In this document: positions 26,636-36,172 of the stretch, piece after piece
Layout: the number at the start of each line of letters is the position of its first letter
Position numbering within the stretch: position 1 is the first letter of the stretch
Assembly (NCBI RefSeq): GCF_052050035.1
Contig: NZ_CP189882.1
Coordinates: 2,604,001 to 2,668,000, forward strand
Direction of reading: 5' to 3'
Length of the DNA stretch: 64,000 bases
Origin: Symbiopectobacterium purcellii_A
GTDB lineage: Bacteria; Pseudomonadota; Gammaproteobacteria; Enterobacterales; Enterobacteriaceae
The notes under the pieces: generated by a model
What the model was told of the DNA's origin: nothing
Database searches by the model: none
Seen by the model: the letters and a program-made list of their open reading frames with translations, nothing else
Translations under genes and position numbers: made by a program

Positions 26636-29539
26636 ATGCTTTTTACACTTGGTCAACGCTGGATCAGCGATACGGAAAGCGAGCTGGGACTGGGCACGGT
26701 TGTTGCTCTGGATGTACGCATGGTCACACTGCTTTTTCCTGCAAGCGGAGAAAATCGCCTCTATTCGAGAAGCGATGCTCCGATCACCCGTGTCATGTTT
26801 AATTCTGGCGATACCGTCACCAGTCACGAAGGCTGGCAGCTCAGCGTCACTGAAACCCGCGACGAAAACGGGCTGATCGTTTATATCGGTGAACGCCTTG
26901 ATGACGGCACGCCGGCAGAGCTGCGCGAAGTGATGCTGGACAGTAAGTTGACCTTTAATAAGCCGCAAGACCGCCTGTTTGCCGGCCAGATCGATCGTAT
27001 GGATCGCTTTGCCCTGCGCTATCGCACGCGTTTGCACCAACAGGCTCAAGCATTGCAGCCGTGGGGAGGCCTGCGTGGTATGCGCGCCAGCCTGATCCCC
27101 CACCAGTTGCACATTGCACGCGAAGTCGGTCAGCGCCACGCGCCGCGCGTGCTGCTGGCTGATGAAGTGGGTCTGGGCAAAACCATTGAAGCTGGGATGG
27201 TTATCCACCAACAACTGTTGGCTGGCCGCGCTGAACGTGTGCTGATTGTGGTGCCGGAAACCCTGCAACATCAGTGGCTGGTGGAGATGCTGCGCCGCTT
27301 TAACCTGCTGTTATCCCTGTTTGATGATGAACGCTATGCCGAGGCCCGACTCGACAGCAGTAACCCATTTGAAACCGAGCAATTGATCATCTGTTCCCTG
27401 GGTTTTGTTCAGAAAAATGCGGCACGCTTTGAACAACTGCTCGCGGCCCATTGGGATTTGATGGTGGTCGATGAAGCGCACCATCTCGCCTGGAGCGAAG
27501 CTGCCCCAAGCCCTGAATATCAGGCGATTGAACAGTTGGCGCAGCGCATACCTGCCATGCTGTTACTGACGGCGACCCCTGAGCAACTCGGTCAGGAAAG
27601 CAACTTTGCTCGCTTGCGACTGTTAGATCCAAACCGTTTCCACGACTACCGTGAATTCGTTAAAGAACAGCAGCAGTATCGTCCGGTGGCGGATGCCGTT
27701 GCGCTACTGCTTGCCGATGAAAACCTCAGCAAAGATGAGATGAACCTGCTCACCGAATTGCTGAGCGAGCAAGACTGCGAACCGCTGCTCAAGGCTGTCA
27801 ATAGCGACACCGCCGATCGCCACGCTGCACGGCAGGAGCTGATTGCCATGCTGATGGACAGACACGGCACCAGCCGCGTGCTGTTCCGCAATACGCGCCA
27901 AGGTGTAAAAGGCTTCCCGCAGCGTGTGTTGCACCAGATCAAGTTACCGCTGCCCGCGCAATACCAGACGGCCATTAAAGTCTCCGGCATCATTAGCGGC
28001 GGTAAAACGCCGGAAGCGCGCGCGCGTGACATGCTGTACCCGGAGCAGATTTACCAAATGCTGGAAGGGGACGATGCCACCTGGTGGAACTTCGATCCAC
28101 GCGTTGAGTGGCTGCTCGGCTATCTGACGGCCAATCGCGACAAAAAAATATTGGTGATTTGCGCCAAAGCCGCCACAGCCTTGCAGCTTGAGCAGGTATT
28201 GCGCACGCGTGAAGCCATTCGCGCCGCCGTATTCCACGAAGGGTTGTCTATCCTTGAGCGCGATCGCGCGGCGGCCTATTTTGCCTCGGAAGAAGATGGG
28301 GCGCAGGTGTTGATCTGCTCGGAGATCGGTTCAGAAGGGCGTAACTTCCAGTTCGCCAGCCACCTGATCATGTTCGATCTGCCGTTTAATCCGGATCTGC
28401 TGGAGCAACGTATCGGACGTCTGGATCGTATCGGACAGACGCAAGAAATTCAGGTGCTGGTGCCCTATCTGGAAAATACCGCGCAAGCGCTGCTGGTGCG
28501 CTGGTATCATGAGGGACTCGATGCCTTCGAACATACCTGTCCAACGGGCCGTACCATTTATGATGCCCATTATGACACGCTGATTGAACGCCTGAGTGCT
28601 CCCTCAGAAAGCGACGGGTTGGATGAATTTATTCGCGCATGTCGTCAACAGCACGATGCCCTGAAAACGCAGCTCGAACTCGGCCGCGATCGCCTGCTGG
28701 AAATGCACTCTAACGGGGGTGAAACCGCGCAGGCGCTGGCTCAATCCATTGAGGAACAGGACAACGACGTTAATCTGGTCACTTTCGCCCTGAATCTGTT
28801 CGACATCGTCGGCGTGAATCAGGAAGACCGCAGCGATAATCTGATTATTCTGACACCTTCCGATCATATGCTGGTGCCGGATTTTCCCGGCTTGCCGCAG
28901 GATGGCTGCACCATCACCTTCGAACGTGAGCAGGCGCTGTCGCGGGAAGATGCACAGTTTGTCAGTTGGGAACATCCGCTGATCCGCAACGGTATGGATC
29001 TGATTTTGTCCGGTGATACCGGTAGCTGTGCCGTATCGTTGTTGAAAAACAAAGCGCTGCCCGTGGGCACATTGCTGGCTGAACTGGTCTACGTGGTCGA
29101 AGCACAGACACCGAAGCAGTTGCAGCTGACGCGCTTCCTGCCGCCGACACCGCTGCGTTTACTGATGGATCGCACAGGCAAGAATCTGGCTCCGCAGGTG
29201 GAGTTTGAAAGCTTTAACCGCCAGCTCAATGCTGTGAACCGCCACACCTCCAGCAAGTTGGTGAATGCCGTGCAAGCTGACGTTCACAGTATGTTGCAGC
29301 AGGCCGAACCCTTGGTTGCCGCACAGGCCCAGCAGTTGATTATCGACGCGCAACAGCAGGCCGATCTGCAACTGCGTCGCGAACGGGAACGACTGGAAGC
29401 CCTGAAAGCGGTTAACCCGAATATCCGCGACGATGAACTGCTAGCGCTGGAAACACAGCGGGAACAGGTATTGCTCAATCTGCATCAGGCCAACTGGCGA
29501 CTGGATGCCATTCGTTTGGTGGTGGTCTCTCACCAGTAG
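26636..29539 (+). CDS. rapA: RNA polymerase-associated ATPase RapA (HepA)
   Basis: Swi2/Snf2-type ATPase that recycles stalled or post-termination RNA polymerase. It has 967 aa (E. coli 968). An N-terminal Tudor-like region precedes the Walker A loop LLADEVGLGKTIEAG (about residue 175) and the DEAH box LMVVDEAHHLAWSE (about 277). The helicase C-terminal motif is EQRIGRLDRIGQ (about 595). The start MLFTLGQRWISDTESELGLG aligns with E. coli. Intact. Confidence 0.97.
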   Translation: MLFTLGQRWISDTESELGLGTVVALDVRMVTLLFPASGENRLYSRSDAPITRVMFNSGDTVTSHEGWQLSVTETRDENGLIVYIGERLDDGTPAELREVMLDSKLTFNKPQDRLFAGQIDRMDRFALRYRTRLHQQAQALQPWGGLRGMRASLIPHQLHIAREVGQRHAPRVLLADEVGLGKTIEAGMVIHQQLLAGRAERVLIVVPETLQHQWLVEMLRRFNLLLSLFDDERYAEARLDSSNPFETEQLIICSLGFVQKNAARFEQLLAAHWDLMVVDEAHHLAWSEAAPSPEYQAIEQLAQRIPAMLLLTATPEQLGQESNFARLRLLDPNRFHDYREFVKEQQQYRPVADAVALLLADENLSKDEMNLLTELLSEQDCEPLLKAVNSDTADRHAARQELIAMLMDRHGTSRVLFRNTRQGVKGFPQRVLHQIKLPLPAQYQTAIKVSGIISGGKTPEARARDMLYPEQIYQMLEGDDATWWNFDPRVEWLLGYLTANRDKKILVICAKAATALQLEQVLRTREAIRAAVFHEGLSILERDRAAAYFASEEDGAQVLICSEIGSEGRNFQFASHLIMFDLPFNPDLLEQRIGRLDRIGQTQEIQVLVPYLENTAQALLVRWYHEGLDAFEHTCPTGRTIYDAHYDTLIERLSAPSESDGLDEFIRACRQQHDALKTQLELGRDRLLEMHSNGGETAQALAQSIEEQDNDVNLVTFALNLFDIVGVNQEDRSDNLIILTPSDHMLVPDFPGLPQDGCTITFEREQALSREDAQFVSWEHPLIRNGMDLILSGDTGSCAVSLLKNKALPVGTLLAELVYVVEAQTPKQLQLTRFLPPTPLRLLMDRTGKNLAPQVEFESFNRQLNAVNRHTSSKLVNAVQADVHSMLQQAEPLVAAQAQQLIIDAQQQADLQLRRERERLEALKAVNPNIRDDELLALETQREQVLLNLHQANWRLDAIRLVVVSHQ

Positions 29540-29550
29540 TCAACAATGCC

Positions 29551-29577
29551 GGCGGCAACGGCCTCTCCGTTGCCGCC
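29551..29577 (+). terminator. Perfect 11-bp hairpin between rapA and rluA
   Basis: GGCGGCAACGG-CCTCT-CCGTTGCCGCC, with no T run. It starts 11 bases after the rapA stop and ends 12 bases before the rluA ATG. It may be an mRNA stabiliser or an attenuating stem rather than an intrinsic terminator. Confidence 0.5.
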
Positions 29578-30320
29578 GCAGGAGCCATCATGGAACCCTA
29601 TAACCCGCCCCTCGATCCCTGGCTGCACGTGTTGTATCAGGATCAACATATTATTGTGGTCAACAAGCCCAGCGGCTTGCTCTCCGTGCCCGGCAGAGCG
29701 CCTGAGCATCACGACAGCACGATGAGCAGCATTCAGCGGGATTTTCCTCACGCAGAATCCGTGCATCGCCTCGATATGGCCACCAGCGGTGTGATTGCCG
29801 TCGCGTTGACCAAAGCGGCCGAAAGGGAGTTGAAGCGCCAATTTCGCGAACGCGAGCCAAAAAAATCCTATATCGCACGGGTATGGTGCTGGCTGGAGCA
29901 CGATGAAGGCTTGATCGATCTGCCACTGATTTGCGACTGGCCCAATCGCCCCAAACAGAAGGTCTGTTTTGAGCAGGGAAAACCGGCGCAAACCCAGTAT
30001 GAGGTACTGGCACGCGAGGCCGATGGCACCACGCGTGTGAAGCTGATGCCAATTACCGGGCGCTCACACCAACTGCGCGTGCACTTGCTCGCACTCGGAC
30101 ACCCGATCCTCGGTGACGGTTTTTACGCCCATCCAGAAGCCAAAAAGCGTGTTGCTTAATAGTGAAATAAGGGTGTTTCGGTGATTGAAGTAAATTTTAC
30201 GCTGTTCTGAGATGGAAATTCCAAAGACCGGCGCTAAGGAGTAAGAAGGTATCATCAATAAAGGGTCTACGATTCCGTAAAATTTGGGTCATGCAACCGA
30301 GGCGCTTGATACCCGCGATG

Positions 30321-31629
30321 GAGACTGTAAAATAATCTGTGTAAATGGCATTTTGAGGAACACCTTCAAAGGATAACAAAATGCCTATCAGCAACGAACT
30401 TATTGACCAACTGCTTCAAGATTGTCACTCCCCTCAGGATCTGCTGGGTGAATCAGGCCTACTCAAGGTGCTGACTAAAAGACTGGCGGAACGGGTTCTT
30501 GAAGCTGAGATGGAGATGCACCTTGGGTATGCTAAGCATGACCCGGCAGGTAATCATTCAGGCAACTCCCGCAATGGCAAGACATCCAAGAGCGTACGTA
30601 GCCAAAATGGGGAGATCGAGCTCGATATTCCGCGCGACCGCAACAGTACCTTCGAGCCGACACTGATCGGTAAGAACGAAAAACAGCTTAACGGCTTCGA
30701 TGACCGCATTATTTCTCTCTATTCCAGAGGGTTATCAACCCGTGATATTCAGGCACACTTTAAAGAAGTCTACGGGGTCGATGTTTCCGCTGGCTTCATT
30801 TCTCAAGTGACCAATGCTGTGATGGATGAAGTTAAGCGCTGGCAGCAACGGCCGCTGGATGCGCTTTATCCCATTGTTTACCTTGACTGTATTGTTGTCA
30901 AAAGCCAGGACGGCGGAGCCGTGGCCAACAAGTCTGTTTATCTGGCCCTCGGCGTCAACGGCCAGGGCGAAAAAGAGCTGCTGGGGCTATGGATAGCCAA
31001 AACTGAGGGGGCCAAGTTCTGGTTATCTGTGATGACAGAACTGAAAAATCGTGGGCTAAAGGACATCTTCGTCGCCTGCTGCGATGGCCTGAAAGGCTTT
31101 CCTGATGCCATTGAAGCTGTTTACCCGCATACGCGGGTACAGCTCTGCATTGTGCATCAGGTGCGGAACTCGCTGCGCTACGTCGGCTGGAAAGAGCGTA
31201 AGGCCGTTGCTGCTGACCTGCGCACCATCTATAGTTCCGCAACGCTAGAGGGCGCTGAAGAGGCCCTGGATGCCTTCGCGGCCAAATGGGATGAGCAGTT
31301 CCCGACGATCAGCCCGTCGTGGAGAAATAATTGGGAACGTCTCATCGTCATTTTTGACTTTCCGCCGGAGATCCGCAAGGTTATCTACACCACCAACGCA
31401 ATAGAGTCGTTAAATGCTTCATTGCGCAAGATAACGAAAACGCGACGAATATTTCCAACGGATGACTCGGTGATAAAATTACTCTATCTAGCCTTGCATA
31501 ATATCTCTGCTAAATGGACCTTGCCAATCAGAGACTGGAAACCTGCTATGAGCCAATTCATGTTGATGTATGGAGAACGAATCTCCGGTTAAGCAATGGA
31601 GCCATTTACACAAAATTCTTTACAGACTC
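30321..31629 (+). mobile_element. IS256-family element, copy 3
   Basis: 1309 bp, GAGACTGTAAAATAATCTGT on the left and the GAGTCTGTAAAGAATTTTGT complement on the right. Perfect 8-bp duplication CCGCGATG (30313-30320, 31630-31637), the length usual for IS256. The only IS256 copy here with intact target repeats, so likely a direct, recent insertion. Confidence 0.96.
30381..31592 (+). CDS. IS256-family transposase
   Basis: 403 aa, intact, nearly identical to the reconstructed copy 1 and somewhat different from copy 2 (for example VLEAEMEMHLG against VLQAEMEIHLG). All acidic catalytic regions are present (YLDCIVVKSQDG, VACCDGLKGFPD, NAIESLNASLRK). Likely functional. Confidence 0.94.
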   Translation: MPISNELIDQLLQDCHSPQDLLGESGLLKVLTKRLAERVLEAEMEMHLGYAKHDPAGNHSGNSRNGKTSKSVRSQNGEIELDIPRDRNSTFEPTLIGKNEKQLNGFDDRIISLYSRGLSTRDIQAHFKEVYGVDVSAGFISQVTNAVMDEVKRWQQRPLDALYPIVYLDCIVVKSQDGGAVANKSVYLALGVNGQGEKELLGLWIAKTEGAKFWLSVMTELKNRGLKDIFVACCDGLKGFPDAIEAVYPHTRVQLCIVHQVRNSLRYVGWKERKAVAADLRTIYSSATLEGAEEALDAFAAKWDEQFPTISPSWRNNWERLIVIFDFPPEIRKVIYTTNAIESLNASLRKITKTRRIFPTDDSVIKLLYLALHNISAKWTLPIRDWKPAMSQFMLMYGERISG

Positions 31630-32636
31630 CCGCGATGGCGTGTTCAACTGTAATACGGATGCCAGAGATTATTTTATTTTCTTGTTTTTGTTCAGGCGAT
31701 AAAGGTCTTTTTCGAGTTCCTTTTTTTGGGATTTGTGTATTAGGATGCTGTTTCTCTATACCTTGAAAACCGGTATCTGCCCAGATGGTTACCTCAGGAG
31801 GAATATGGCGAATTATATCGACTTTATCGAGTAAGCGTTTATCGTGACGGCGCCCATTTTTGCTCATGGGGATAAATCCAATTTGCCTTGTTTCGTCAGT
31901 CATAATAAGCCCTTTTCGAGTGGTCTGTCTTTTCTTTCCCGAATACATTTTCTTTCGCCGACGCAGATTCTTAGGCTTTTGGACAGGTCGCTCTGTCCCA
32001 TCAATAAAGACGTCTTTAACTCCAGGAAAGGCGCGAAAAAATTCCTCAGCAGAGCGAATTTGACGAGCGGGCAAAACACATTCTCGCCCCAAGGTCATCT
32101 CTAAAACCGGCAATAATATTTTTACCCAGCGACATACCCGTGTTCTATCTAAACCAAAAAGAAGTCCTTGCAAATCATAGGTCGGATAACATTTTAAATA
32201 CAATAAAATAAAAAGCAGTTTATCTAATGGGGTTGGGATAAATCCTTTCTGCCCTGCACCCATCTGCCGCTCGTGATCTTTTCGATTCTTTTTCCGATAA
32301 ATCAAATAACAAGCTGAAAATTCAGCGGCTAAATTTTTCAATTCTTCGACTGATAATCCAATGATTGCTTTACATAAACGATTATCTCGTAACAACCGCT
32401 CTTTGTTGATCATTTCAAACCTTTATTCTCTAAGTTAAACCTCTTTTTATTCTCAATAGCCTGACAAAAAATGCAAGTCTCTATTCAGCAACTAGTTTAA
32501 AGCCTTGGCACCGCGTCTGCTGCTGCACGCACAGGAACTGGCTATTACGCACCCCGCGTTTGGTACGCCGATGCATTTTCGCTGTGAGCCTGATTTTTAA
32601 GGTAATCTGGAAAAACGCGGGAAAAAGGGAAGGACG

Positions 32637-33542
32637 TTATTTGGCGGCGTGGCTGCTTTTCAAAAACTCATAGGCGGCCTGAATGTCTTGCGCCTTGCGT
32701 TTTGCCATGTCCATCATGCGCGGCGAGAGCCACTTACCCGCCAGTTTATCAGGGTGGTGCTCATTCATCAGTTTACGATAAGCGCGTTTTACCGTAGCCG
32801 CATCATCCCTGGTGCGCACGCCCAGCGTTCGGCAGGCGCTCTCAAGCGTCGGTCCGCGCGTATAAGGCGCCTGCTGGCGCTGCCCGCCCTGCGATTGCCC
32901 ACCATATGACTGGCCGCCGTAGGATTGATTGCGGCGCTGGTAGGATTTGCCATTCTGCTTTGATTGGTGTTGCTTCGATTGGCCCTGTTGCTGAGACTGG
33001 CGCTGTTGCCCTTCCATATTACGCATGAAAAATTCGAACTGTTCACGCGTCACGCCCAACTCATCCGCAAACACGTACAGCAACCGCCGTTCGTTCGGGT
33101 GCAGCGCACCGTCGTTAAACGCAACCTGAAGCTGGATATCGAGAAACATTCTGATCATATCGAAGCGGTCCAGGCAGGCATCGCGCAGCTTACGCAGTTT
33201 GGTGCGTACCGGGAATGCATTTGATTTCCCTTCACGAAAGGCCTGCTGAGCCGCCAAGCGAGCCTCACCAAACAGCTCCAGACGGTCCATCATCAAGGTG
33301 GCAGCATGAATATCCGCTTCGGTGACGCGCCCTTTGGATTTGCTCAGGTGCCCCATAGCCTGGAAGGTAGTGAGAAAAAACAGCGACTGTCGGGTAGACT
33401 GTGCAGAGAAATAATCACGGCGACGCGCAGCCCTGGCTCTATCAACCATATGGCCCATCAGCACGCCCGTAATCACACCCCACACGCCGCCGCCGGACAT
33501 AATACCCAGTATCAAGCCCAGCAACTTGCCCCAATAGCGCAT
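32637..33542 (-). CDS. djlA: Membrane-anchored DnaJ-like co-chaperone DjlA
   Basis: Type III J-domain protein, inner-membrane anchored, that works with DnaK. It has 301 aa (271 in E. coli). One N-terminal transmembrane segment (LLGLILGIMSGGGVWGVITG), a TerB-like middle domain (GRVTEADIHAATLMMDRLEL), then a Q/G/S-rich linker (about residues 180-232) longer than in E. coli. The C-terminal J domain carries the essential HPD (MNEHHPDKL). The start ATG 33542 (MRYWGKLLG) has GAGGAAG upstream and matches E. coli. Intact. Confidence 0.95.
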   Translation of the reverse strand: MRYWGKLLGLILGIMSGGGVWGVITGVLMGHMVDRARAARRRDYFSAQSTRQSLFFLTTFQAMGHLSKSKGRVTEADIHAATLMMDRLELFGEARLAAQQAFREGKSNAFPVRTKLRKLRDACLDRFDMIRMFLDIQLQVAFNDGALHPNERRLLYVFADELGVTREQFEFFMRNMEGQQRQSQQQGQSKQHQSKQNGKSYQRRNQSYGGQSYGGQSQGGQRQQAPYTRGPTLESACRTLGVRTRDDAATVKRAYRKLMNEHHPDKLAGKWLSPRMMDMAKRKAQDIQAAYEFLKSSHAAK

Positions 33543-33727
33543 ATACTTCCTCAAATCCTCATGCCGTCGGCCAAAAATTGCTTTATCATACCCGTCATTT
33601 AGCGTTGCACCTAACGGCAGAGCAGAGAAACAGTGGGGAATTTACACTGGCGCAACGTAAGCCAGTGATATAGTCTCTGACCGTTTGCCGGCATGATGCC
33701 CTTGATGACGGAACACCGATACCGCGT

Positions 33728-36094
33728 ATGAAAAAATGTTTTCCAACTCTGCTGGCCACCTTGATTGGGTCGGCGCTCTACAGCCAACATGCGTTGGCCG
33801 ATCTTGCCGCCCAATGCCGGCTTGGAGTTCCTACGTTCACACGGCCGCTGGTCACTGGCGAGCCTAATACGCTCCCGGTACATATTCATGCGGACAAAAG
33901 CGAAGCTAACTATCCGGATAACGCCCGTTTCCTGGGTAACGTCAACATTGAGCAAGGCAACAGCCGCTTGCAGGCCGATCAGGTTGAACTGCGCCAGACC
34001 GGCACTGATGCCGCGGGTGCCCCGGTTCGCACCATCACCGTCACCGGCAATGTCAATTATGATGACAACCTGGTCATCCTGAAAGGCCCCAAAGCCTGGT
34101 CTAACCTGAACACGCGAGATACCGACGTATTTCAGGGCGATTACCAGATGGTTGACCGTCAGGGTCGTGGCGATGCCGATAAAATGCAAATGCGCGGTGA
34201 CAGTCGCTATACCATTCTGGAAAACGGTTCTTTCACCACTTGCCTGCCGGGTGATGATAGCTGGAGTGTCGTCGGTTCGGAAGTGATCCATGACAGGGAT
34301 GAGCAAGTTGCTGAAATTTGGAATGCGCGCGTCAAAATTGGCGACATCCCGGTCTTCTATAGCCCTTACCTGCAACTGCCGGTAGGTGACAAGCGCCGCT
34401 CCGGCTTTTTGATCCCGAATGCCCGCTACAGCGGCAGCAGCGGCTTTGAACTGATCACGCCCTACTACTGGAATATCGCCCCCAACATGGATGCGACCAT
34501 TACACCGCACGTTCTGACAAAGCGCGGCGTACAGTTGCAAAACGAGTTCCGTTATTTGGCCGCACCGGGCACCGGTACGGTGCAGTTGGACTGGCTGCCG
34601 AATGACAGAGCCTATCGTCGTGACAATGAAGACGACAAAGATACGCGCTGGCTGTTGCACTGGCAGCACGACGGTATCATGGATCAGGTGTGGCGCTTTA
34701 ACAGCGATTACACCAAGGTCAGCGATATCAACTATTTCAAAGACCTCGATTCTTCTTACGGCTCCACGACCAGCGGCTACGTGAAACAAAAATTCAGCGT
34801 CGGCTATGCCAACCAGAATTGGGACGCGACGTTATCCAATAAACATTTCCAATTGCTGGAGGCCAACACCAACAATGATGTTTACCGCGCCGAGCCCCAA
34901 CTCGATCTCAACTACTACCGAGAGGATATCGGCCCGTTCGATATGCATCTTTATGGGCAGGCGGTAAAATTTACCAACATGAACAACAACCGTCCCGAAG
35001 CGACGCGTTTTCATGCTGAGCCAACGATCAGTCTGCCATTAACCAACCAGTGGGGTAGCCTGAACACCGAAGCGAAGGTGATGGCGACCCATTATCAACA
35101 AACCAATCTGCAACGCTTCCGCGCCGATCCCAACCCGCAAATCAGTAACATCAAGCGCGATGCGCTGAAAGACTCGGTCAATCGCGTTTTGCCGCAGTAC
35201 AAAGTTGACGGCAAACTGGTGTTTGAACGCGAAATGGATTGGTCCAACGCCTTTACCCAAACGCTGGAGCCGCGCGTCCAGTACCTGTACGTGCCTTACC
35301 TCGATCAGAGCAGCATTTACACCTATGACTCTACGCTGCTGCAAAACGACTACACCGGCCTGTTCCGCGACCGCAGTTACAGCGGTCTGGATCGCATCGC
35401 GTCGGCAAATCAGGTTGCAACCGGTTTGACCACCCGCGTTTATGATCAAAATTTGGTGGAACGTTTTAATGCTTCCGTCGGTCAAATCTATTACTTCGAT
35501 CGCCCAAGAACCGGGGACAGCACCACGGTCATGGATAAAAGCGACAATAACGGCAGTCTGGTGTGGGCCGGTGACAGCTATTGGAAGATTAACGATCTGT
35601 GGGGCATGCGCGGCGGTTTGCAATATGACACGCGCCTCGAGAGCATTTCTCAGGGCAAAGCCGTGCTGGAATACCGGCAGGATAGCGAGAAACTGGTGCA
35701 ACTGAACTACCGCTATGCCAGCAGGGAATATATTCAAAACTCCGTGCGGAATCTGTTGGCAAGCCGTGCCTATCAGCAGGGCATTTCACAAGTGGGGTTC
35801 ACCGCCGCCTGGCCGATTGCCGACCGTTGGTCCGTGGTCGGGGCGTATTACTACGATACCAAAGCGAATCAAACCGCCAATCAGCGTATCGGTTTTCAAT
35901 ACAACACCTGCTGCTGGGCCGTCAATATGGGCTACGAGCGGAAAATTACCGACTGGAACACCAATCGGCAATCCAGTGAGTATGACAACAAGTTCTCGAT
36001 CAACATTGAGCTGAGTGGTTTAAGCAGCAATGAAACGTTGGGTGCGCAAAAAATGCTGCGCTCAGGTATTCTGCCTTATCAGCGCGCCTTCTGA
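33728..36094 (+). CDS. lptD: LPS-assembly outer-membrane protein LptD (Imp)
   Basis: Outer-membrane barrel that, with LptE, inserts LPS into the outer leaflet. It has 788 aa (784 in E. coli). Signal peptide of about 24 residues, N-terminal OstA/jellyroll domain (ADKSEANYPDNARFLGNVNI) and a long beta-barrel. Cysteines for the essential disulfides are kept: Cys30, the one in FTTCLPGDD, and the adjacent pair in NTCCWAVNMG. Heads the lptD-surA-pdxA-rsmA-apaGH cluster. Intact. Confidence 0.97.
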   Translation: MKKCFPTLLATLIGSALYSQHALADLAAQCRLGVPTFTRPLVTGEPNTLPVHIHADKSEANYPDNARFLGNVNIEQGNSRLQADQVELRQTGTDAAGAPVRTITVTGNVNYDDNLVILKGPKAWSNLNTRDTDVFQGDYQMVDRQGRGDADKMQMRGDSRYTILENGSFTTCLPGDDSWSVVGSEVIHDRDEQVAEIWNARVKIGDIPVFYSPYLQLPVGDKRRSGFLIPNARYSGSSGFELITPYYWNIAPNMDATITPHVLTKRGVQLQNEFRYLAAPGTGTVQLDWLPNDRAYRRDNEDDKDTRWLLHWQHDGIMDQVWRFNSDYTKVSDINYFKDLDSSYGSTTSGYVKQKFSVGYANQNWDATLSNKHFQLLEANTNNDVYRAEPQLDLNYYREDIGPFDMHLYGQAVKFTNMNNNRPEATRFHAEPTISLPLTNQWGSLNTEAKVMATHYQQTNLQRFRADPNPQISNIKRDALKDSVNRVLPQYKVDGKLVFEREMDWSNAFTQTLEPRVQYLYVPYLDQSSIYTYDSTLLQNDYTGLFRDRSYSGLDRIASANQVATGLTTRVYDQNLVERFNASVGQIYYFDRPRTGDSTTVMDKSDNNGSLVWAGDSYWKINDLWGMRGGLQYDTRLESISQGKAVLEYRQDSEKLVQLNYRYASREYIQNSVRNLLASRAYQQGISQVGFTAAWPIADRWSVVGAYYYDTKANQTANQRIGFQYNTCCWAVNMGYERKITDWNTNRQSSEYDNKFSINIELSGLSSNETLGAQKMLRSGILPYQRAF

Positions 36095-36172
36095 TGCGTT
36101 CATGCGCGCATGGAATGAACGGTAACACATCAACTTTTAATCCGCTTTGCGGGTGAAACTAACGGGAAAGGT

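Larger units (their letters stand above)
30197..32413 (-). pseudogene. IS5-family transposase split by IS256
   Basis: The first 258 or so codons run from 32413 (MINKERLLRDNRLCKAIIGL) to VEHAIAG. IS256 copy 3 then intervenes. The last 38 or so codons (GIKRLGCMTQILRNRRPF to LRTA) end at 30197. Otherwise nearly identical to the intact copy. Confidence 0.93.
30145..32498 (-). mobile_element. IS5-family element (1037-bp type) inside rluA, carrying IS256 copy 3
   Basis: Ends as in the 17903-18939 copy, with the 3-bp duplication AAA (30142-30144, 32499-32501). Without the IS256 and its 8-bp duplication it is exactly 1037 bp. Confidence 0.95.
29590..32600 (+). pseudogene. rluA: rRNA/tRNA pseudouridine synthase RluA, split by nested IS elements
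   Basis: In E. coli this is the dual-specificity synthase for 23S rRNA psi746 and tRNA psi32. Codons 1-185 (29590-30144) are intact, including the catalytic HRLDMATSGV. The frame then enters an IS5-family element (30145-32498) that contains an IS256 element. The last 33 or so codons (ALAPRLLLHAQELAITHPAF through CEPDF) resume at 32499-32600. The AAA duplication shows a clean insertion. The encoded product would end in KRVA and lack the conserved C-terminal strand, so it is probably inactive. Confidence 0.94.
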
